From positions 372,001 through 436,000 of the forward strand of contig JACPUU010000001.1 of the NCBI GenBank assembly GCA_016192075.1: a DNA stretch of 64,000 bases, read 5' to 3'. Both the position numbers and the translations under genes were made by a program. The stretch comes from Bacteroidota bacterium (GTDB taxonomy: Bacteria > Bacteroidota > Bacteroidia > Flavobacteriales_D > Crocinitomicaceae). The notes beneath the pieces are model-generated. The model made no database searches, was not told the origin of the DNA, and was given only the letters and a program-made list of their open reading frames with translations. Positions within the stretch are counted from its first letter, which is position 1; every line of letters starts with the position of its first letter. Positions 7,426 through 16,719 of the stretch are shown piece after piece.

Positions 7426-8859
7426 TTATTTTTCACCCACTTTGACAGGCCCTTGCTGATGCAGCGCCTCGTGAATGAAAAAGAAAGTTTTGTCTATTGA
7501 CTCGTATTCGCCATCCGGCGAAGGTCCGGGTGCCGGTGCCATGGCTATAAATCCATCCTGGTCAATCAAAAAATAAGAGGGAACAGAAGTGACCCTGAAT
7601 TTCTGCATCAGCGCTTCATCTTTACCAACATATACAATATCCCACAAAAGATCCGGATTTTCTTTTTTGAACTGATCAAATCCCTCGCGCGTTTCATCTG
7701 TACAGACAGAGAGAAAGGCAATATCTTCATCGTATTTTTTCTGAAGTTCACCAATAATTCTGAGTTCAGCGAGTGCCTTGTCATTCCAGGTTTCAAAAAA
7801 GGTGAAGTACACAAACTTACCTTTGTATTTGGCCCAGGTAATTGGCTCGCCGCCCGTGGTTTTTAACGAAATCATCGGGGCCGGAAATCCTTGTTCAATA
7901 CTGGTGAGGTAATTCATTACGTTGGTGGCAACAACAGAACTGTGTCTGAATCCCGCAAATTTTGAAACAGAATCAAGCACGGTTAAAATATTACCGCGGA
8001 ATTGAGGTTCTTTGTAAAAAGCCTTTCCCAGCTTATCTACCATAATCAGTTCGCGAATTTCAGGGTTGGCTAAAAAAAGGTCCTGCTTAAGCGCTTTCAT
8101 AAGTTGTGTAGGACTTGAATTAGCCAGCGCCAGAAAGATAGCGTGTTCGGTATCGGGGTTGTAATCATTGAAATCTTCACTGTAAAAACGCTTGAGAAAG
8201 CGCATGTACTGGTCATTTTCATAATACACCGGAAAAGGCTGAATGTAATTCAGAAAGGTATTCAACCGCTCTTCTCCTTTGCTGTTAAAAGCCTGATCCA
8301 TTTCAGCAATGTTGTACCGCACGTAGGTCAGAAAAAATTGATCCTGCACGTCTTTGTAAGCCTCAGCTGCATTGGTTTTAAATGTATCCAGGTAGGTGTG
8401 AAACGTGTTTGCGTTAATAACATCAGCATGGGCTGCAACAAACATATCAAACCAGCTGTTGTATTGAATAATGCGGTAGTTAATATCGGTTGAATCAAGA
8501 TCAAAAAATACCAGTTCTGTTTTTTTGGTCTGGAATCCATCCGGCTGCCCCACGGCTTTCAAAAAATAAATGTCATAATTTGTTTGAGGAGCCAGGTAAA
8601 GTTCAGCTTCTGTTTTTTGAATGTGAATAATACCTTTAATGGTTGATTTAACTGCCAGCGGAATATGAAACAGGCTGTCAACAGGGCTTACGGTACCTTC
8701 TCCAATTTTTATTTTGGTCATGGTCACATAATCCTGGTAGGTGTAAAGAATTACTTTTTCACCAACAAAGCGGGGGGCATAGCCCACAAGCTCATACTCC
8801 TCTTCTGCAAATGAAAAAAGCGAAACAAGTAGTAATGTTATGAAGCCGGTAATTCTCAT
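7426..8859 (-). CDS. TlpA/redoxin-fold periplasmic protein lacking the CxxC active site
   Basis: A signal peptide is followed by about 300 residues of the kind found in Bacteroidota DUF4369-like/TlpA proteins, then a thioredoxin-fold domain (about 325-465: KGKFVYFTFFETW, IAFLSVCTDET, FRVTSVPSYFLIDQDGFI). Where thiol oxidoreductases carry WCxxC this one reads W358-N-D-K-A, so both catalytic cysteines are absent. The cis-proline VPSYFLID is kept. A redox function is therefore unlikely; binding or a structural role at the envelope is more plausible. Its ATG overlaps the coaD stop (ATGA). Confidence 0.75.
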   Translation of the reverse strand: MRITGFITLLLVSLFSFAEEEYELVGYAPRFVGEKVILYTYQDYVTMTKIKIGEGTVSPVDSLFHIPLAVKSTIKGIIHIQKTEAELYLAPQTNYDIYFLKAVGQPDGFQTKKTELVFFDLDSTDINYRIIQYNSWFDMFVAAHADVINANTFHTYLDTFKTNAAEAYKDVQDQFFLTYVRYNIAEMDQAFNSKGEERLNTFLNYIQPFPVYYENDQYMRFLKRFYSEDFNDYNPDTEHAIFLALANSSPTQLMKALKQDLFLANPEIRELIMVDKLGKAFYKEPQFRGNILTVLDSVSKFAGFRHSSVVATNVMNYLTSIEQGFPAPMISLKTTGGEPITWAKYKGKFVYFTFFETWNDKALAELRIIGELQKKYDEDIAFLSVCTDETREGFDQFKKENPDLLWDIVYVGKDEALMQKFRVTSVPSYFLIDQDGFIAMAPAPGPSPDGEYESIDKTFFFIHEALHQQGPVKVGEK

Positions 8860-9326
8860 TTTGATTGTATAATGAGTATTTGGTTGTTTGTTACAAATGC
8901 TCCTACGTCACCGTTATTCTTTTTTATTTCACGCACAATGGTGGCATTGACAGGTGCCAGTTGCGGGTCAGTCATTAAAAACAGGGTTTCTATTCCTGAC
9001 AAGGTTTGATTCATTTGTGCAATGGATTTTTCAAATTCAAAATCAGTGGTATTTCGAATACCACGAATCAAATACCGGGCCTTTTTTTGTTTGCAGAAAT
9101 CAACTGTAAGTCCCTGGTAGGTTTCAATGCTTACTTTTGGCTGCGCGGCAAAAAGTGACTGAATGTGAGCCAGCCTGCTTTCGAGTGTAAACAAATAGTT
9201 TTTGGTAGAGTTTACCCCCACGGCTACAATAACCTGGTCAAACAAGGGTAAAAAGCGGTTCACGATAGATTCATGTCCTTTGGTGAACGGATCAAAAGAA
9301 CCTGGAAAAACGGCAATTCGTTGCAT
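8856..9326 (-). CDS. coaD: Phosphopantetheine adenylyltransferase
   Basis: It catalyses the fourth step of coenzyme A synthesis, joining 4'-phosphopantetheine and ATP to give dephospho-CoA. The nucleotidyltransferase motif is AVFPGSFDPFTKGH (T15-x-G-H18), followed by YLIRGIRNTTDFEFE, and the KMSKS-like end is seen as NATIVREI. Its 156 residues are the usual length. It is 24 bp downstream of rsmD and its stop overlaps the next start, so it belongs to a minus-strand operon. Confidence 0.95.
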   Translation of the reverse strand: MQRIAVFPGSFDPFTKGHESIVNRFLPLFDQVIVAVGVNSTKNYLFTLESRLAHIQSLFAAQPKVSIETYQGLTVDFCKQKKARYLIRGIRNTTDFEFEKSIAQMNQTLSGIETLFLMTDPQLAPVNATIVREIKKNNGDVGAFVTNNQILIIQSK

Positions 9327-9350
9327 ACTACAAAGTTAAGGTGAAATTGG

Positions 9351-9899
9351 TCAATCCCCGTCGCTGTCAGGATCAAAAAAAGAGAAACATACTCCACCGT
9401 AATTACGGATTTCAGTGAACCGGGGTATTTTTTCAAAGTTATTTTCACGGCCGTGTTCTACAATCAAAAGGCCGTTGCTATTCAACAGGCCCCGCTCAAA
9501 AACAAGTCGTGGAATTTCAGCCTGGCCGGGCATTGCAAATGGCGGATCTGCAAAAATCAAATCAAAGGTGGCCTGAGTCTCTTCCAGAAAACGCATGGCA
9601 TCCTGTTTAATAATTTGCCAGTTAGCGGCATTCACCGAGGTTTTCATGGATTGCAGAAATTTGCATGAAACGGCGTGATTGTCAACACTGGTCACCTGTC
9701 CGGCATCCCGTGAAATAAACTCAAGGCTGATGCTTCCTGTTCCGGCAAAAAGATCCAGAATCTGCAGGCCGTCAAAATCATACCGGTTTTCGAGAATGTT
9801 GAAAAGCGCCTCTTTGGCAAAATCAGTGGTGGGGCGTGATGGAAAATTCCGCGGCGGATCAAATCGTTTACCCTTGTATTTACCGCTGATTACACGCAC
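9351..9899 (-). CDS. rsmD: 16S rRNA (guanine966-N2)-methyltransferase
   Basis: This SAM-dependent methyltransferase modifies G966 of 16S rRNA. MRVISGKYKGKRF with PSRPTTDFAKEALFNIL is the family N-terminus; LDLFAGTGSISLEF binds SAM; FADPPF is the catalytic D/N-PP-Y/F motif. Its 182 residues are standard. The start overlaps the end of the DUF3822 gene by 10 bp, the usual neighbour in Bacteroidota. Confidence 0.93.
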   Translation of the reverse strand: MRVISGKYKGKRFDPPRNFPSRPTTDFAKEALFNILENRYDFDGLQILDLFAGTGSISLEFISRDAGQVTSVDNHAVSCKFLQSMKTSVNAANWQIIKQDAMRFLEETQATFDLIFADPPFAMPGQAEIPRLVFERGLLNSNGLLIVEHGRENNFEKIPRFTEIRNYGGVCFSFFDPDSDGD

Positions 9900-10654
9900 A
9901 AAAGTTGTTTTGCAAGCATGAAATATTCTCCTTTTTCAATTTCATCAGACAGGTTGGGAGTGTTTTTGAAAAAAGACCTGAACTCATTCAGCGGCCCCCA
10001 GGTTGCCGGTATGCCGTATAATTGAAGATTCAGATTTTCCTGCTGAATGCCTTTTTGTTCAGCCACAAAAAGTACATGGTAAACAATGTCGGCTAAAGAT
10101 TTGTAATCAAAACGGTTGAAGTATTGCAGCTTGTTTTTTTCCGTCATAAAAAGGTAAAAACTGCTTTCTTCAATAAACAAATGCGCTTTGGGTGAAAAAG
10201 TGGGCTGATCAAAAATACCTTTAAGCAATACCGAAGAACGGTGCAGTATTTTTACCCGTGGAAATTTGATTACAAAAGCTGATTTTACCCATAACGGTAA
10301 TTCGTAAATGTTTACAATGTCCAGTTCGGGTATGCGGTTATAATCAAGATTGTCAACCGGTTCGGTGTAATTTAGCTTAAAGATCTCAGCCGGCTTAGAT
10401 ACGTTAAAAATTCCGGTAGGAATCAGCGTGTTGCGTATAGCCCCGGCGGTGAGTACAAAGTCAGCAAATTCAGGTTTAAAAAAATCGTCTGAGAGTATTT
10501 TATCAAGCCCGGCGCGATTAAATTCAGTTACCGGAAAAACTTTCTGATCAGCTATTTTTTTTGTTGATTTATGAAGCGCAGCGGCAACGAATTTGTCATG
10601 CCGAAGATCCATGCACAACGCATGCTGATAAGCAAGAGCTCCGGGAATGGCCAT
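9890..10654 (-). CDS. DUF3822 family protein
   Basis: It has 254 residues and no signal peptide. Proteins of this family sit upstream of rsmD throughout the Bacteroidota, and an actin/hexokinase-like (pilus assembly PilM-like) fold has been suggested from general appearance, but no function is established. Visible landmarks are NTLIPTGIFN and FRSFFKNTPNLSDE. It starts 3 bp after the membrane-protein gene and overlaps rsmD, consistent with translational coupling. Confidence 0.7.
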   Translation of the reverse strand: MAIPGALAYQHALCMDLRHDKFVAAALHKSTKKIADQKVFPVTEFNRAGLDKILSDDFFKPEFADFVLTAGAIRNTLIPTGIFNVSKPAEIFKLNYTEPVDNLDYNRIPELDIVNIYELPLWVKSAFVIKFPRVKILHRSSVLLKGIFDQPTFSPKAHLFIEESSFYLFMTEKNKLQYFNRFDYKSLADIVYHVLFVAEQKGIQQENLNLQLYGIPATWGPLNEFRSFFKNTPNLSDEIEKGEYFMLAKQLLCV

Positions 10655-10657
10655 CGT

Positions 10658-11572
10658 TTAACGTGACCAGTTGTCTCTCAGGTGATTCTCATTAAGGTCA
10701 CCAATCTGATAGATTTTGAGGCTATCCATGGGGTGTTTCATTTGAATCATCAGGGTTGGTACTTTGATCTCTCCTTTTTGAACAGAGCCGGTATCCAGTT
10801 TCACCAATAAGGCTGAATAAGGGACAAATTTCAGGGAATCAGGATGGAAATCAAGAGAAGGCTCCAGTTTTTTACGGTTGGTTACGTATTTTTTGTCGTA
10901 GAAAATAGCATCCAGTACCGGTAAATAAAGCGTGTCCCGTGAGAATTTAAGCAGATCAGCCGGCGGATTTGGGCTGTGTGCCAGTACGTTGGCTTCCTGC
11001 TCAGTCATCAATTTATCAATTGGTCTGTTGTCGTGGTAAATATAATCACGCTCTTCAGGTGTAATACGGCGTTCAGGCAGTTTTCCAATGTTTGGAACAC
11101 TCATTTTTTTACCGTTTTTCACAAAGAAAATCAATGAATCAATGTTGTTGGTATAGTATTTATGATATTCTTTAAAAGCTGATTCAGCCGCTTTCAGATC
11201 ATACATACGGGCTTTGATATCAGTGTCAATTTTTTTGTATTGGGCAATGTATTGAACGTCGTTATCAACGGTCATGTAGTCATGATAAAGCAAATAACAG
11301 CTCATTAGCACCATTACGCCCAGAATAGCGTATCCAACAATGGTTCTGATAATGCCAAAAAGGTAGAGGTACCAGATAATACTGCCAACCACAAAGAATA
11401 GGGCACCGTAAAGAAATAAGGAACTTTGTTTTACTTCAAGTGGCTCTCCATTATTTAATTCAACTACTTCAGGTACCAGGGCTATTTTCAGCAGGTATAT
11501 CCCAAGGGCCAGAAATAAAGTTGGCCACATGAAACGGCCAAATTGATATTTTGCGGTATCCATTACACTCAT
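10658..11572 (-). CDS. Membrane protein of unknown function
   Basis: I do not recognise this family. Three hydrophobic segments lie in the first 95 residues (about 13-32, 45-68 and 72-92), followed by a soluble part of about 200 residues rich in charged residues, with a likely helical stretch near 120-150 (MYDLKAAESAFKEYHKYY). It is the first gene of the minus-strand chain leading to DUF3822, rsmD and coaD, 3 bp before the next gene. Confidence 0.6.
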   Translation of the reverse strand: MSVMDTAKYQFGRFMWPTLFLALGIYLLKIALVPEVVELNNGEPLEVKQSSLFLYGALFFVVGSIIWYLYLFGIIRTIVGYAILGVMVLMSCYLLYHDYMTVDNDVQYIAQYKKIDTDIKARMYDLKAAESAFKEYHKYYTNNIDSLIFFVKNGKKMSVPNIGKLPERRITPEERDYIYHDNRPIDKLMTEQEANVLAHSPNPPADLLKFSRDTLYLPVLDAIFYDKKYVTNRKKLEPSLDFHPDSLKFVPYSALLVKLDTGSVQKGEIKVPTLMIQMKHPMDSLKIYQIGDLNENHLRDNWSR

Positions 11573-11699
11573 TTTCGATTGAATTTTAGATATAGATTCA
11601 CTTTGCTGACAAAACTACAATTTTTTTTATTGGGAGAACCGTCACAGAATATATTTTTTGCGCCGTTGAATCAATCAAATTCACACTAAATTCGACCTT

Positions 11700-13133
11700 G
11701 TGAACCAGAAACCCCAACACGCCGTATTCAGGCAGGCTTTCAGCGATCAGCTTGGTTTTCAGCCAACAGCTGACCAGGCAGTCGCCATTCAGCAGCTGAC
11801 AGATTTTGTGCTGAACCGCGATTCACTGGATATTTTTATTCTGAGCGGTTATGCGGGAACAGGGAAAACCAGCCTCATTGGTGCCCTGGTTAATACCATG
11901 CGGCTGGTTAAAACCCACACCGTTCTGCTTGCCCCAACCGGACGGGCCGCCAAAGTACTCTCCGGATACAGCGGCCAGAAGGCAGCAACCATTCACCGGC
12001 ATATCTATTACCCGGGTGATTCAGATGATTCTGCCGGTTTTAGCCTGGTTACCAACCGGTTTAAGGATACGCTGTTTATCGTGGATGAGGCGTCCATGAT
12101 TGGTATAGACTCCGGGGTTGGAGGCGAAAGTCACTTCACTCCCCGAAACCTGCTGAATGATTTGATTGAATACGTTTATTCGGCTGAAAACTGTAAACTG
12201 ATTTTTGTGGGAGACCGCGGGCAGTTACCACCAGTGGGTATGGCTATCAGTCCGGCGCTGGATGCAAATTATTTAAAGCAGGAATATGCCCTGCAGGTAA
12301 TTGAATCACCGCTGAACCAGATTGTAAGGCAAAAAAAAATGTCCGGTATTCTGGAACTCGCTACCGCGCTCCGCGATTTTTCAGAAGAAATTCCGCTGCT
12401 GCCTCATAACAAAACAGATGCGCGGGCTTTGAGCGGACTCGATTTGCAGGATGAACTGGAGGCCTGTATCAGTAAATATGGCCGTGATGAGGTAATGGTG
12501 GTAACCCGCTCTAATAAAAGAGCCAACCTGTTTAATGAGCAAATTCGCCGCAGGGTATTGTGGCAGGAGGAGGACCTGAACGCCGGAGATGTGCTGATGG
12601 CCACCAAAAACAATTACTTTTGGATAGAGCCAAAATCTGAGGCCGGGTTCATTGCCAACGGTGAATTGATGGAAATAAAAAAGATTGTGCGGCGTGAAGA
12701 ACTTTACGGTTTTGAGTTTGCGGATGTAATTGTGCGGCTAATTGACTATCCGGATATGGAAGATGTGGAACTGAAGATTATTTTAAACTCCATTCGGGTT
12801 GATGGGCCTTCATTGCCAAGAGACCAGCTGAAACTGCTTTTTCAAAACATTGTTCAGGAAGATTATCCGTATGAAATGAATAAACGCGTGCGGAACCGGA
12901 AATTAATGGCACATCCGCACTTTCAGGCACTCCAGGTAAAATTCGGATACGCCGTTACCTGCCACAAGGCCCAGGGCGGACAATGGGAAGCCGTTTTTGT
13001 GGATCACGGTTATTTTACCGATGAAATGTGGAACACTGAGTATATGCGCTGGTTATACACCGCCATAACCCGGGCACGTACACAACTTTATCTTGTTAAT
13101 TTCAGCCCTGCTTTTGTGGGCGAAGAATCTTAG
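11700..13133 (+). CDS. RecD-like superfamily 1 DNA helicase
   Basis: This is an ATP-dependent helicase of the RecD/TraA type. Walker A is GYAGTGKTSL near residue 50, followed by LLAPTGRAAKVLS (motif Ia), FIVDEASMIG (Walker B), FVGDRGQLPPVG (motif III) and a UvrD-type C-terminal domain with VTCHKAQGGQWE and YTAITRARTQLYLV (motifs V-VI). At 477 residues it is a compact stand-alone form without RecB/RecC neighbours, so a role in recombination or replication repair is inferred. The first codon is GTG; a TTG-N18-TAaaTTcG sequence just upstream may be its promoter and would leave almost no leader. Confidence 0.87.
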   Translation: MNQKPQHAVFRQAFSDQLGFQPTADQAVAIQQLTDFVLNRDSLDIFILSGYAGTGKTSLIGALVNTMRLVKTHTVLLAPTGRAAKVLSGYSGQKAATIHRHIYYPGDSDDSAGFSLVTNRFKDTLFIVDEASMIGIDSGVGGESHFTPRNLLNDLIEYVYSAENCKLIFVGDRGQLPPVGMAISPALDANYLKQEYALQVIESPLNQIVRQKKMSGILELATALRDFSEEIPLLPHNKTDARALSGLDLQDELEACISKYGRDEVMVVTRSNKRANLFNEQIRRRVLWQEEDLNAGDVLMATKNNYFWIEPKSEAGFIANGELMEIKKIVRREELYGFEFADVIVRLIDYPDMEDVELKIILNSIRVDGPSLPRDQLKLLFQNIVQEDYPYEMNKRVRNRKLMAHPHFQALQVKFGYAVTCHKAQGGQWEAVFVDHGYFTDEMWNTEYMRWLYTAITRARTQLYLVNFSPAFVGEES

Positions 13134-13137
13134 TTTT

Positions 13138-14082
13138 ATGAAAAAAACGTTCATTATCCTGTTCATCGCTGTTCTTCCGGTAGCCGCTTGCCGAAAAGAA
13201 CAGAAAACCATTGAGGCTGCTCATGAAATGCAGCAATTTGTCATTGAAATTTCAAACTATGCCAAAGCCATTGATCCTGATTTTTTAATTATTCCGCAAA
13301 ACGGTGAAGCTTTGTGTTATACTGATGCCAATCCGGAGCTTGCTTTTGTAACAACCTACCTGGATGCGATTGATGGCATTGGGGTAGAAGAAATTTTTTA
13401 CAACGGTGATCTGGCCATTGATTCGTATCGTCTTAACATGCTCCGCCAATTGGTCGTTTCAGAGAAAATAATGGTTTCTGAATATGTCAATGATGACAAT
13501 TTAATGGCCGATGCCGTGCAGCAGAATCTGGCTGAAGGATTTTTATGTTTTCCGCGGTCTTCGTCCAATTATAATTATGAATTTATTCCGTCAACCGTAA
13601 CAAATGAGAATGCTGACAGCATTGTTACCCTTCAGCAGGCAAAAAATTATTTATACCTGATCAGCAACAGCCAGTTTGCAACCAAACAAGCGATGATTGA
13701 TGCAATTGCCGCAACAAATTTTGACCTGGTGATTCTCGATTTGTTTTTTGAAGAAGAACCGTTCACCGCTGCAGAAATTGACCAGTTAAAAACCAAAGCC
13801 AACGGCGGACAACGCCTGGTAATTGCTTATATGAGCATTGGTTCTGCTGAAAATTACCGGTATTACTGGCAAGACAAATGGCGCCTTCACAAGCCAAACT
13901 GGTTAAAGAAAAAATACGACGGCTATAAAGATGAAATTTGGGTGGAATACTGGGATCAGGAGTGGAAAGACATTATTTACGGAAACGATGCTTCTTATTT
14001 GAAAAAAATTCTGGATGCCGGGTTTGACGGCGTGTACCTGGACAATGTGGAAGCGTACTATTTTTTGTATCACCGGAATTAA
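13138..14082 (+). CDS. GH114-like (endo-alpha-1,4-polygalactosaminidase type) lipoprotein
   Basis: The start at 13138 gives a lipoprotein signal (FIAVLPVAAC), so the protein should be anchored in an envelope membrane. The body is a TIM-barrel of the TM1410/GH114 type: FDLVILDLFFEEEPF, RLVIAYMSIGSAENYRYYW and GFDGVYLDNVEAY, in which the Asp and Glu residues are likely catalytic. The family includes enzymes cutting galactosaminoglycans, but many members are untested, so the substrate is uncertain. It starts 4 bp after the helicase stop. Confidence 0.78.
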   Translation: MKKTFIILFIAVLPVAACRKEQKTIEAAHEMQQFVIEISNYAKAIDPDFLIIPQNGEALCYTDANPELAFVTTYLDAIDGIGVEEIFYNGDLAIDSYRLNMLRQLVVSEKIMVSEYVNDDNLMADAVQQNLAEGFLCFPRSSSNYNYEFIPSTVTNENADSIVTLQQAKNYLYLISNSQFATKQAMIDAIAATNFDLVILDLFFEEEPFTAAEIDQLKTKANGGQRLVIAYMSIGSAENYRYYWQDKWRLHKPNWLKKKYDGYKDEIWVEYWDQEWKDIIYGNDASYLKKILDAGFDGVYLDNVEAYYFLYHRN

Positions 14083-14102
14083 TTAAAACCGGTAAATTGA
14101 TA

Positions 14103-15275
14103 TTACTTCTGTTTCTTTCTGCGCGCTTTTTCTTTCACAATCAACGATAACTCGCGTCCCATTTGTCCGGCTACCGATGTGTTTTCCTGCGCGCGGCGCA
14201 TCAGGTATGGCATTACTTCACGCACTGGTCCGTAAGGCACATATTTGGCTACATTATAACCGTTGTGTGCCAGGTTGTATGAAATATGATCACTCATTCC
14301 AAGAAGCTGCGCAAAGTATATGCGGGAGTCGTTTTTGGCAATGTTTTTTTGATTCATAACCGCTACCAGGTGAGCTGAACTTTGCTCATTATGTGTACCG
14401 GCACAGATCGAAAATTTTTCAAGGTGATCAACCATAAAATCAAGTGCCAGGTTATAATCCCGGTCGGTGGCTGCTTTATCAGGTTGAATGGGGTCGGGGT
14501 ATTTTTCTGCCGCCGCTTTTTCACGTTCTTTTTCCATGTAAGCACCGCGCACCAGTTTAATGCCCACAAAGTAATTTCCGTCAACCGCCTCCTGGTATGT
14601 TTTCTTCAAAAAATCAAGCCGGTCATGGCGGTACATCTGAAGCGTATTATAAATTATGGCCTTTTGTTTGTTGTATTTGGCCATCATCTGGTTGGTCATG
14701 CGGTCAATTCCATCCTGGAACCAACTGTCTTCTGCGTCAATAAAAAGCGGCACATCAGCTTCAAAAGCAGCATTGCAAATAGCATCTACCCGGGCCAGTA
14801 CAATGGCCAGTTCTTTTTCTTCGGCCGCATTCAGTGTTGCGCCCTCTTTGTTCCATTTTTCCAGTAAATCGGTGCGTGAAATTCCGGTTACTTTAAATAC
14901 TGAAAACGGAATGTTAGGGTTACCCTTAGCCCGTTTTATGGTAGCTATAATTTCGTCACGGGTATGGTCGAGGTCCGTCTCAGTGCTTTTGCCTTCTACC
15001 GAGTAATCCAGGATTGTACCTATTCTGAATTTGGCCAGGTCATTCATTTTTTGTTCACAGTCGGCAATTGATTCACCGCCGCAGAATTGTTTGAAAATGG
15101 TTTTTTTGATCATGCCTTTTACCGGCAGACGCAGGGTGAGCGCTGCATTGGCTGCTACTGTCCCAACCTTTACCAGCCAGGGTTTTCCAATCATTTTAAA
15201 GAGGCGGTATGACCATTGCAGATCCTTGTCTGTTTTACCCCCAAAAGCAATTTCTGTGTTGTCAAATGAAATCAT
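14103..15275 (-). CDS. Proline dehydrogenase
   Basis: This FAD-dependent TIM-barrel enzyme oxidises proline to pyrroline-5-carboxylate. FSVFKVTGIS, VPLFIDAEDSWFQDGID, YNTLQMYRHDRLDFL, FVGIKLVRGAYMEKE and the C-terminal YVPYGPVREVMPYLMRRAQEN are the expected motifs, including the Arg pair near the end (RR in YLMRRAQEN) that holds the substrate carboxylate. At 390 residues it is the single-domain form, without the P5C dehydrogenase half of PutA. It is convergent with the GH114 gene and divergent from aroB. Confidence 0.92.
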   Translation of the reverse strand: MISFDNTEIAFGGKTDKDLQWSYRLFKMIGKPWLVKVGTVAANAALTLRLPVKGMIKKTIFKQFCGGESIADCEQKMNDLAKFRIGTILDYSVEGKSTETDLDHTRDEIIATIKRAKGNPNIPFSVFKVTGISRTDLLEKWNKEGATLNAAEEKELAIVLARVDAICNAAFEADVPLFIDAEDSWFQDGIDRMTNQMMAKYNKQKAIIYNTLQMYRHDRLDFLKKTYQEAVDGNYFVGIKLVRGAYMEKEREKAAAEKYPDPIQPDKAATDRDYNLALDFMVDHLEKFSICAGTHNEQSSAHLVAVMNQKNIAKNDSRIYFAQLLGMSDHISYNLAHNGYNVAKYVPYGPVREVMPYLMRRAQENTSVAGQMGRELSLIVKEKARRKKQK

Positions 15276-15279
15276 GGAA

Positions 15280-15368
15280 CAAATATAAATCTAAATTTGT
15301 GGCATAACGGCTTGTAACCGGGAGATTTTCTGAGCCGTTCAACTTCCGGCTGATTGTGTTTAAATTTG
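15280..15368. promoter_or_regulatory. Divergent -7 elements between proline dehydrogenase and aroB
   Basis: TATATTTG on the minus strand (15287-15280) faces the proline dehydrogenase start, and TAAATTTG on the plus strand (15361-15368) ends 4 bp before the aroB ATG. Both fit TAnnTTTG exactly, but no TTG is at the ideal spacing for either. The aroB transcript would have almost no leader. Confidence 0.4.
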
Positions 15369-15372
15369 ATTT

Positions 15373-16440
15373 ATGAACCCCCTGTTTTCGCAACCTGCTG
15401 CATCTCTTTATTTTGGATCACTTTCTGAAACCGGATTTGAAAAGATTTTACAGCAACAGTATCCGCATTCCCGGTTTGTCCTGCTGACAGATGAAAATGT
15501 GGCTGAACACTGGTCTGAATTTATGGTTACCGGTTTTGAAATACTGAGCCGGGCTGAAATTATTGTGCTGCCGGCTGGCGAAGAAAACAAGAACCTGGAG
15601 ATTTGTCAATCTGTATGGGAAGCTTTATCTGAATATGAAATTGGCCGTGGTGATGTCATCATCAATATAGGTGGTGGAATGATTACAGACCTGGGTGGAT
15701 TTGTAGCCTCAACATTTAAACGCGGTGTCCGCTTCATAAATATTCCAACGTCCTTGTTGGCACAGGTTGATGCATCGGTGGGTGGTAAAACAGGGGTTGA
15801 TCTGGGGCCGTTTAAAAACCAGGTAGGCCTTTTTGCAGAACCAGACCTGGTGTTTCTTGATCCGGGATTTTTAGAAACGCTTCCGCAAAACCAGATCCGG
15901 TCAGGCTTTGCTGAAATGCTTAAACACGGACTTGTTGCAGATGCCGCTTATTGGAAAAAACTGAAAACGGTAAAACCAGAAAATACGGCTGAAATAGTGC
16001 CGTATATTGAACAATCGGTTCGCCTGAAAAAAGCAATTGTGGAGCAGGATTATGCTGAGACCGGTTTGCGTAAAACCTTAAATTTCGGTCACACCATCGG
16101 GCATGCGCTGGAAGGGTATTTTCTGAACAAAGAAAATCCGCTGCTGCATGGCTATGCTGTAGGACTTGGAATCATTGCAGAATCGTATATCTCTCTGAAA
16201 AAAGGCTTGCTTTCAGAGGTTGAGTTTAACGAAATTGAAGCAGTCTGTAAAACCCATTTTGGTGAAAGCCTGGCTGAAAAACCAATTGCTGAAGAACTTT
16301 TGAAACTGATGCAGAATGATAAAAAAAATGCCGGTGGAAAAATTAATTTTTCACTGCTTAAAGGCATTGGAAACTGTGTTTTTGATCAGCAGGTAGAGCG
16401 CGGGTTAATTCTTGAGAGTTTGCAATATCTCAATGCGTAG
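15373..16440 (+). CDS. aroB: 3-dehydroquinate synthase
   Basis: Second step of the shikimate pathway, converting DAHP to 3-dehydroquinate with NAD and a metal. NIGGGMITDLGGFVASTFKRGV binds NAD; the segment PTSLLAQVDASVGGKTGV is diagnostic; the metal ligands are E in RSGFAEMLKHG and the two histidines of NFGHTIGHALE and LLHGYAVGLG. Its 355 residues are normal. It is convergent with purS. Confidence 0.95.
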   Translation: MNPLFSQPAASLYFGSLSETGFEKILQQQYPHSRFVLLTDENVAEHWSEFMVTGFEILSRAEIIVLPAGEENKNLEICQSVWEALSEYEIGRGDVIINIGGGMITDLGGFVASTFKRGVRFINIPTSLLAQVDASVGGKTGVDLGPFKNQVGLFAEPDLVFLDPGFLETLPQNQIRSGFAEMLKHGLVADAAYWKKLKTVKPENTAEIVPYIEQSVRLKKAIVEQDYAETGLRKTLNFGHTIGHALEGYFLNKENPLLHGYAVGLGIIAESYISLKKGLLSEVEFNEIEAVCKTHFGESLAEKPIAEELLKLMQNDKKNAGGKINFSLLKGIGNCVFDQQVERGLILESLQYLNA

Positions 16441-16464
16441 TCATTATCGGAATTAAAAGCTTGT

Positions 16465-16719
16465 TTAAGCCTCAACTACCGTAAACGAATAGCCTTCCAT
16501 AATCTGGTTCGCCAATAATTTTTTGCAGGCTTCGTCCGCTTTTTTCTCAGCAGTTGCTTTGGAATCAGCATCAATAAAAAGGCGGATGTGTTTACCGATA
16601 CGCACATTTGAAATTTCATTCAGCCCCAGGTTTCCCATGGCTTGTGTAACTGCTTTTCCCTGAGGATCCAACAATGCGTCTAAAGGCATTACATCAATTT
16701 CAGCTTTGAATTTTTTCAT
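16465..16719 (-). CDS. purS: Phosphoribosylformylglycinamidine synthase subunit PurS
   Basis: This 84-residue subunit bridges PurQ and PurL in the three-part FGAM synthase of purine synthesis. KFKAEIDVMPLDALLDPQGK and NLGLNEISNVRIGKHIRL are the family pattern. Its start overlaps the last 20 bp of pssA; purQ and purL are not in the window, so purS is separated from its partners here. Confidence 0.9.
   Translation of the reverse strand: MKKFKAEIDVMPLDALLDPQGKAVTQAMGNLGLNEISNVRIGKHIRLFIDADSKATAEKKADEACKKLLANQIMEGYSFTVVEA

Noticed and set aside
8856-8859. Short overlaps between neighbouring genes as possible frameshifts
   Set aside because: ATGA-type overlaps recur throughout (coaD, porU2, cytochrome/DUF5777, radical SAM/DUF4184, lpxA) and both proteins are complete in each case.
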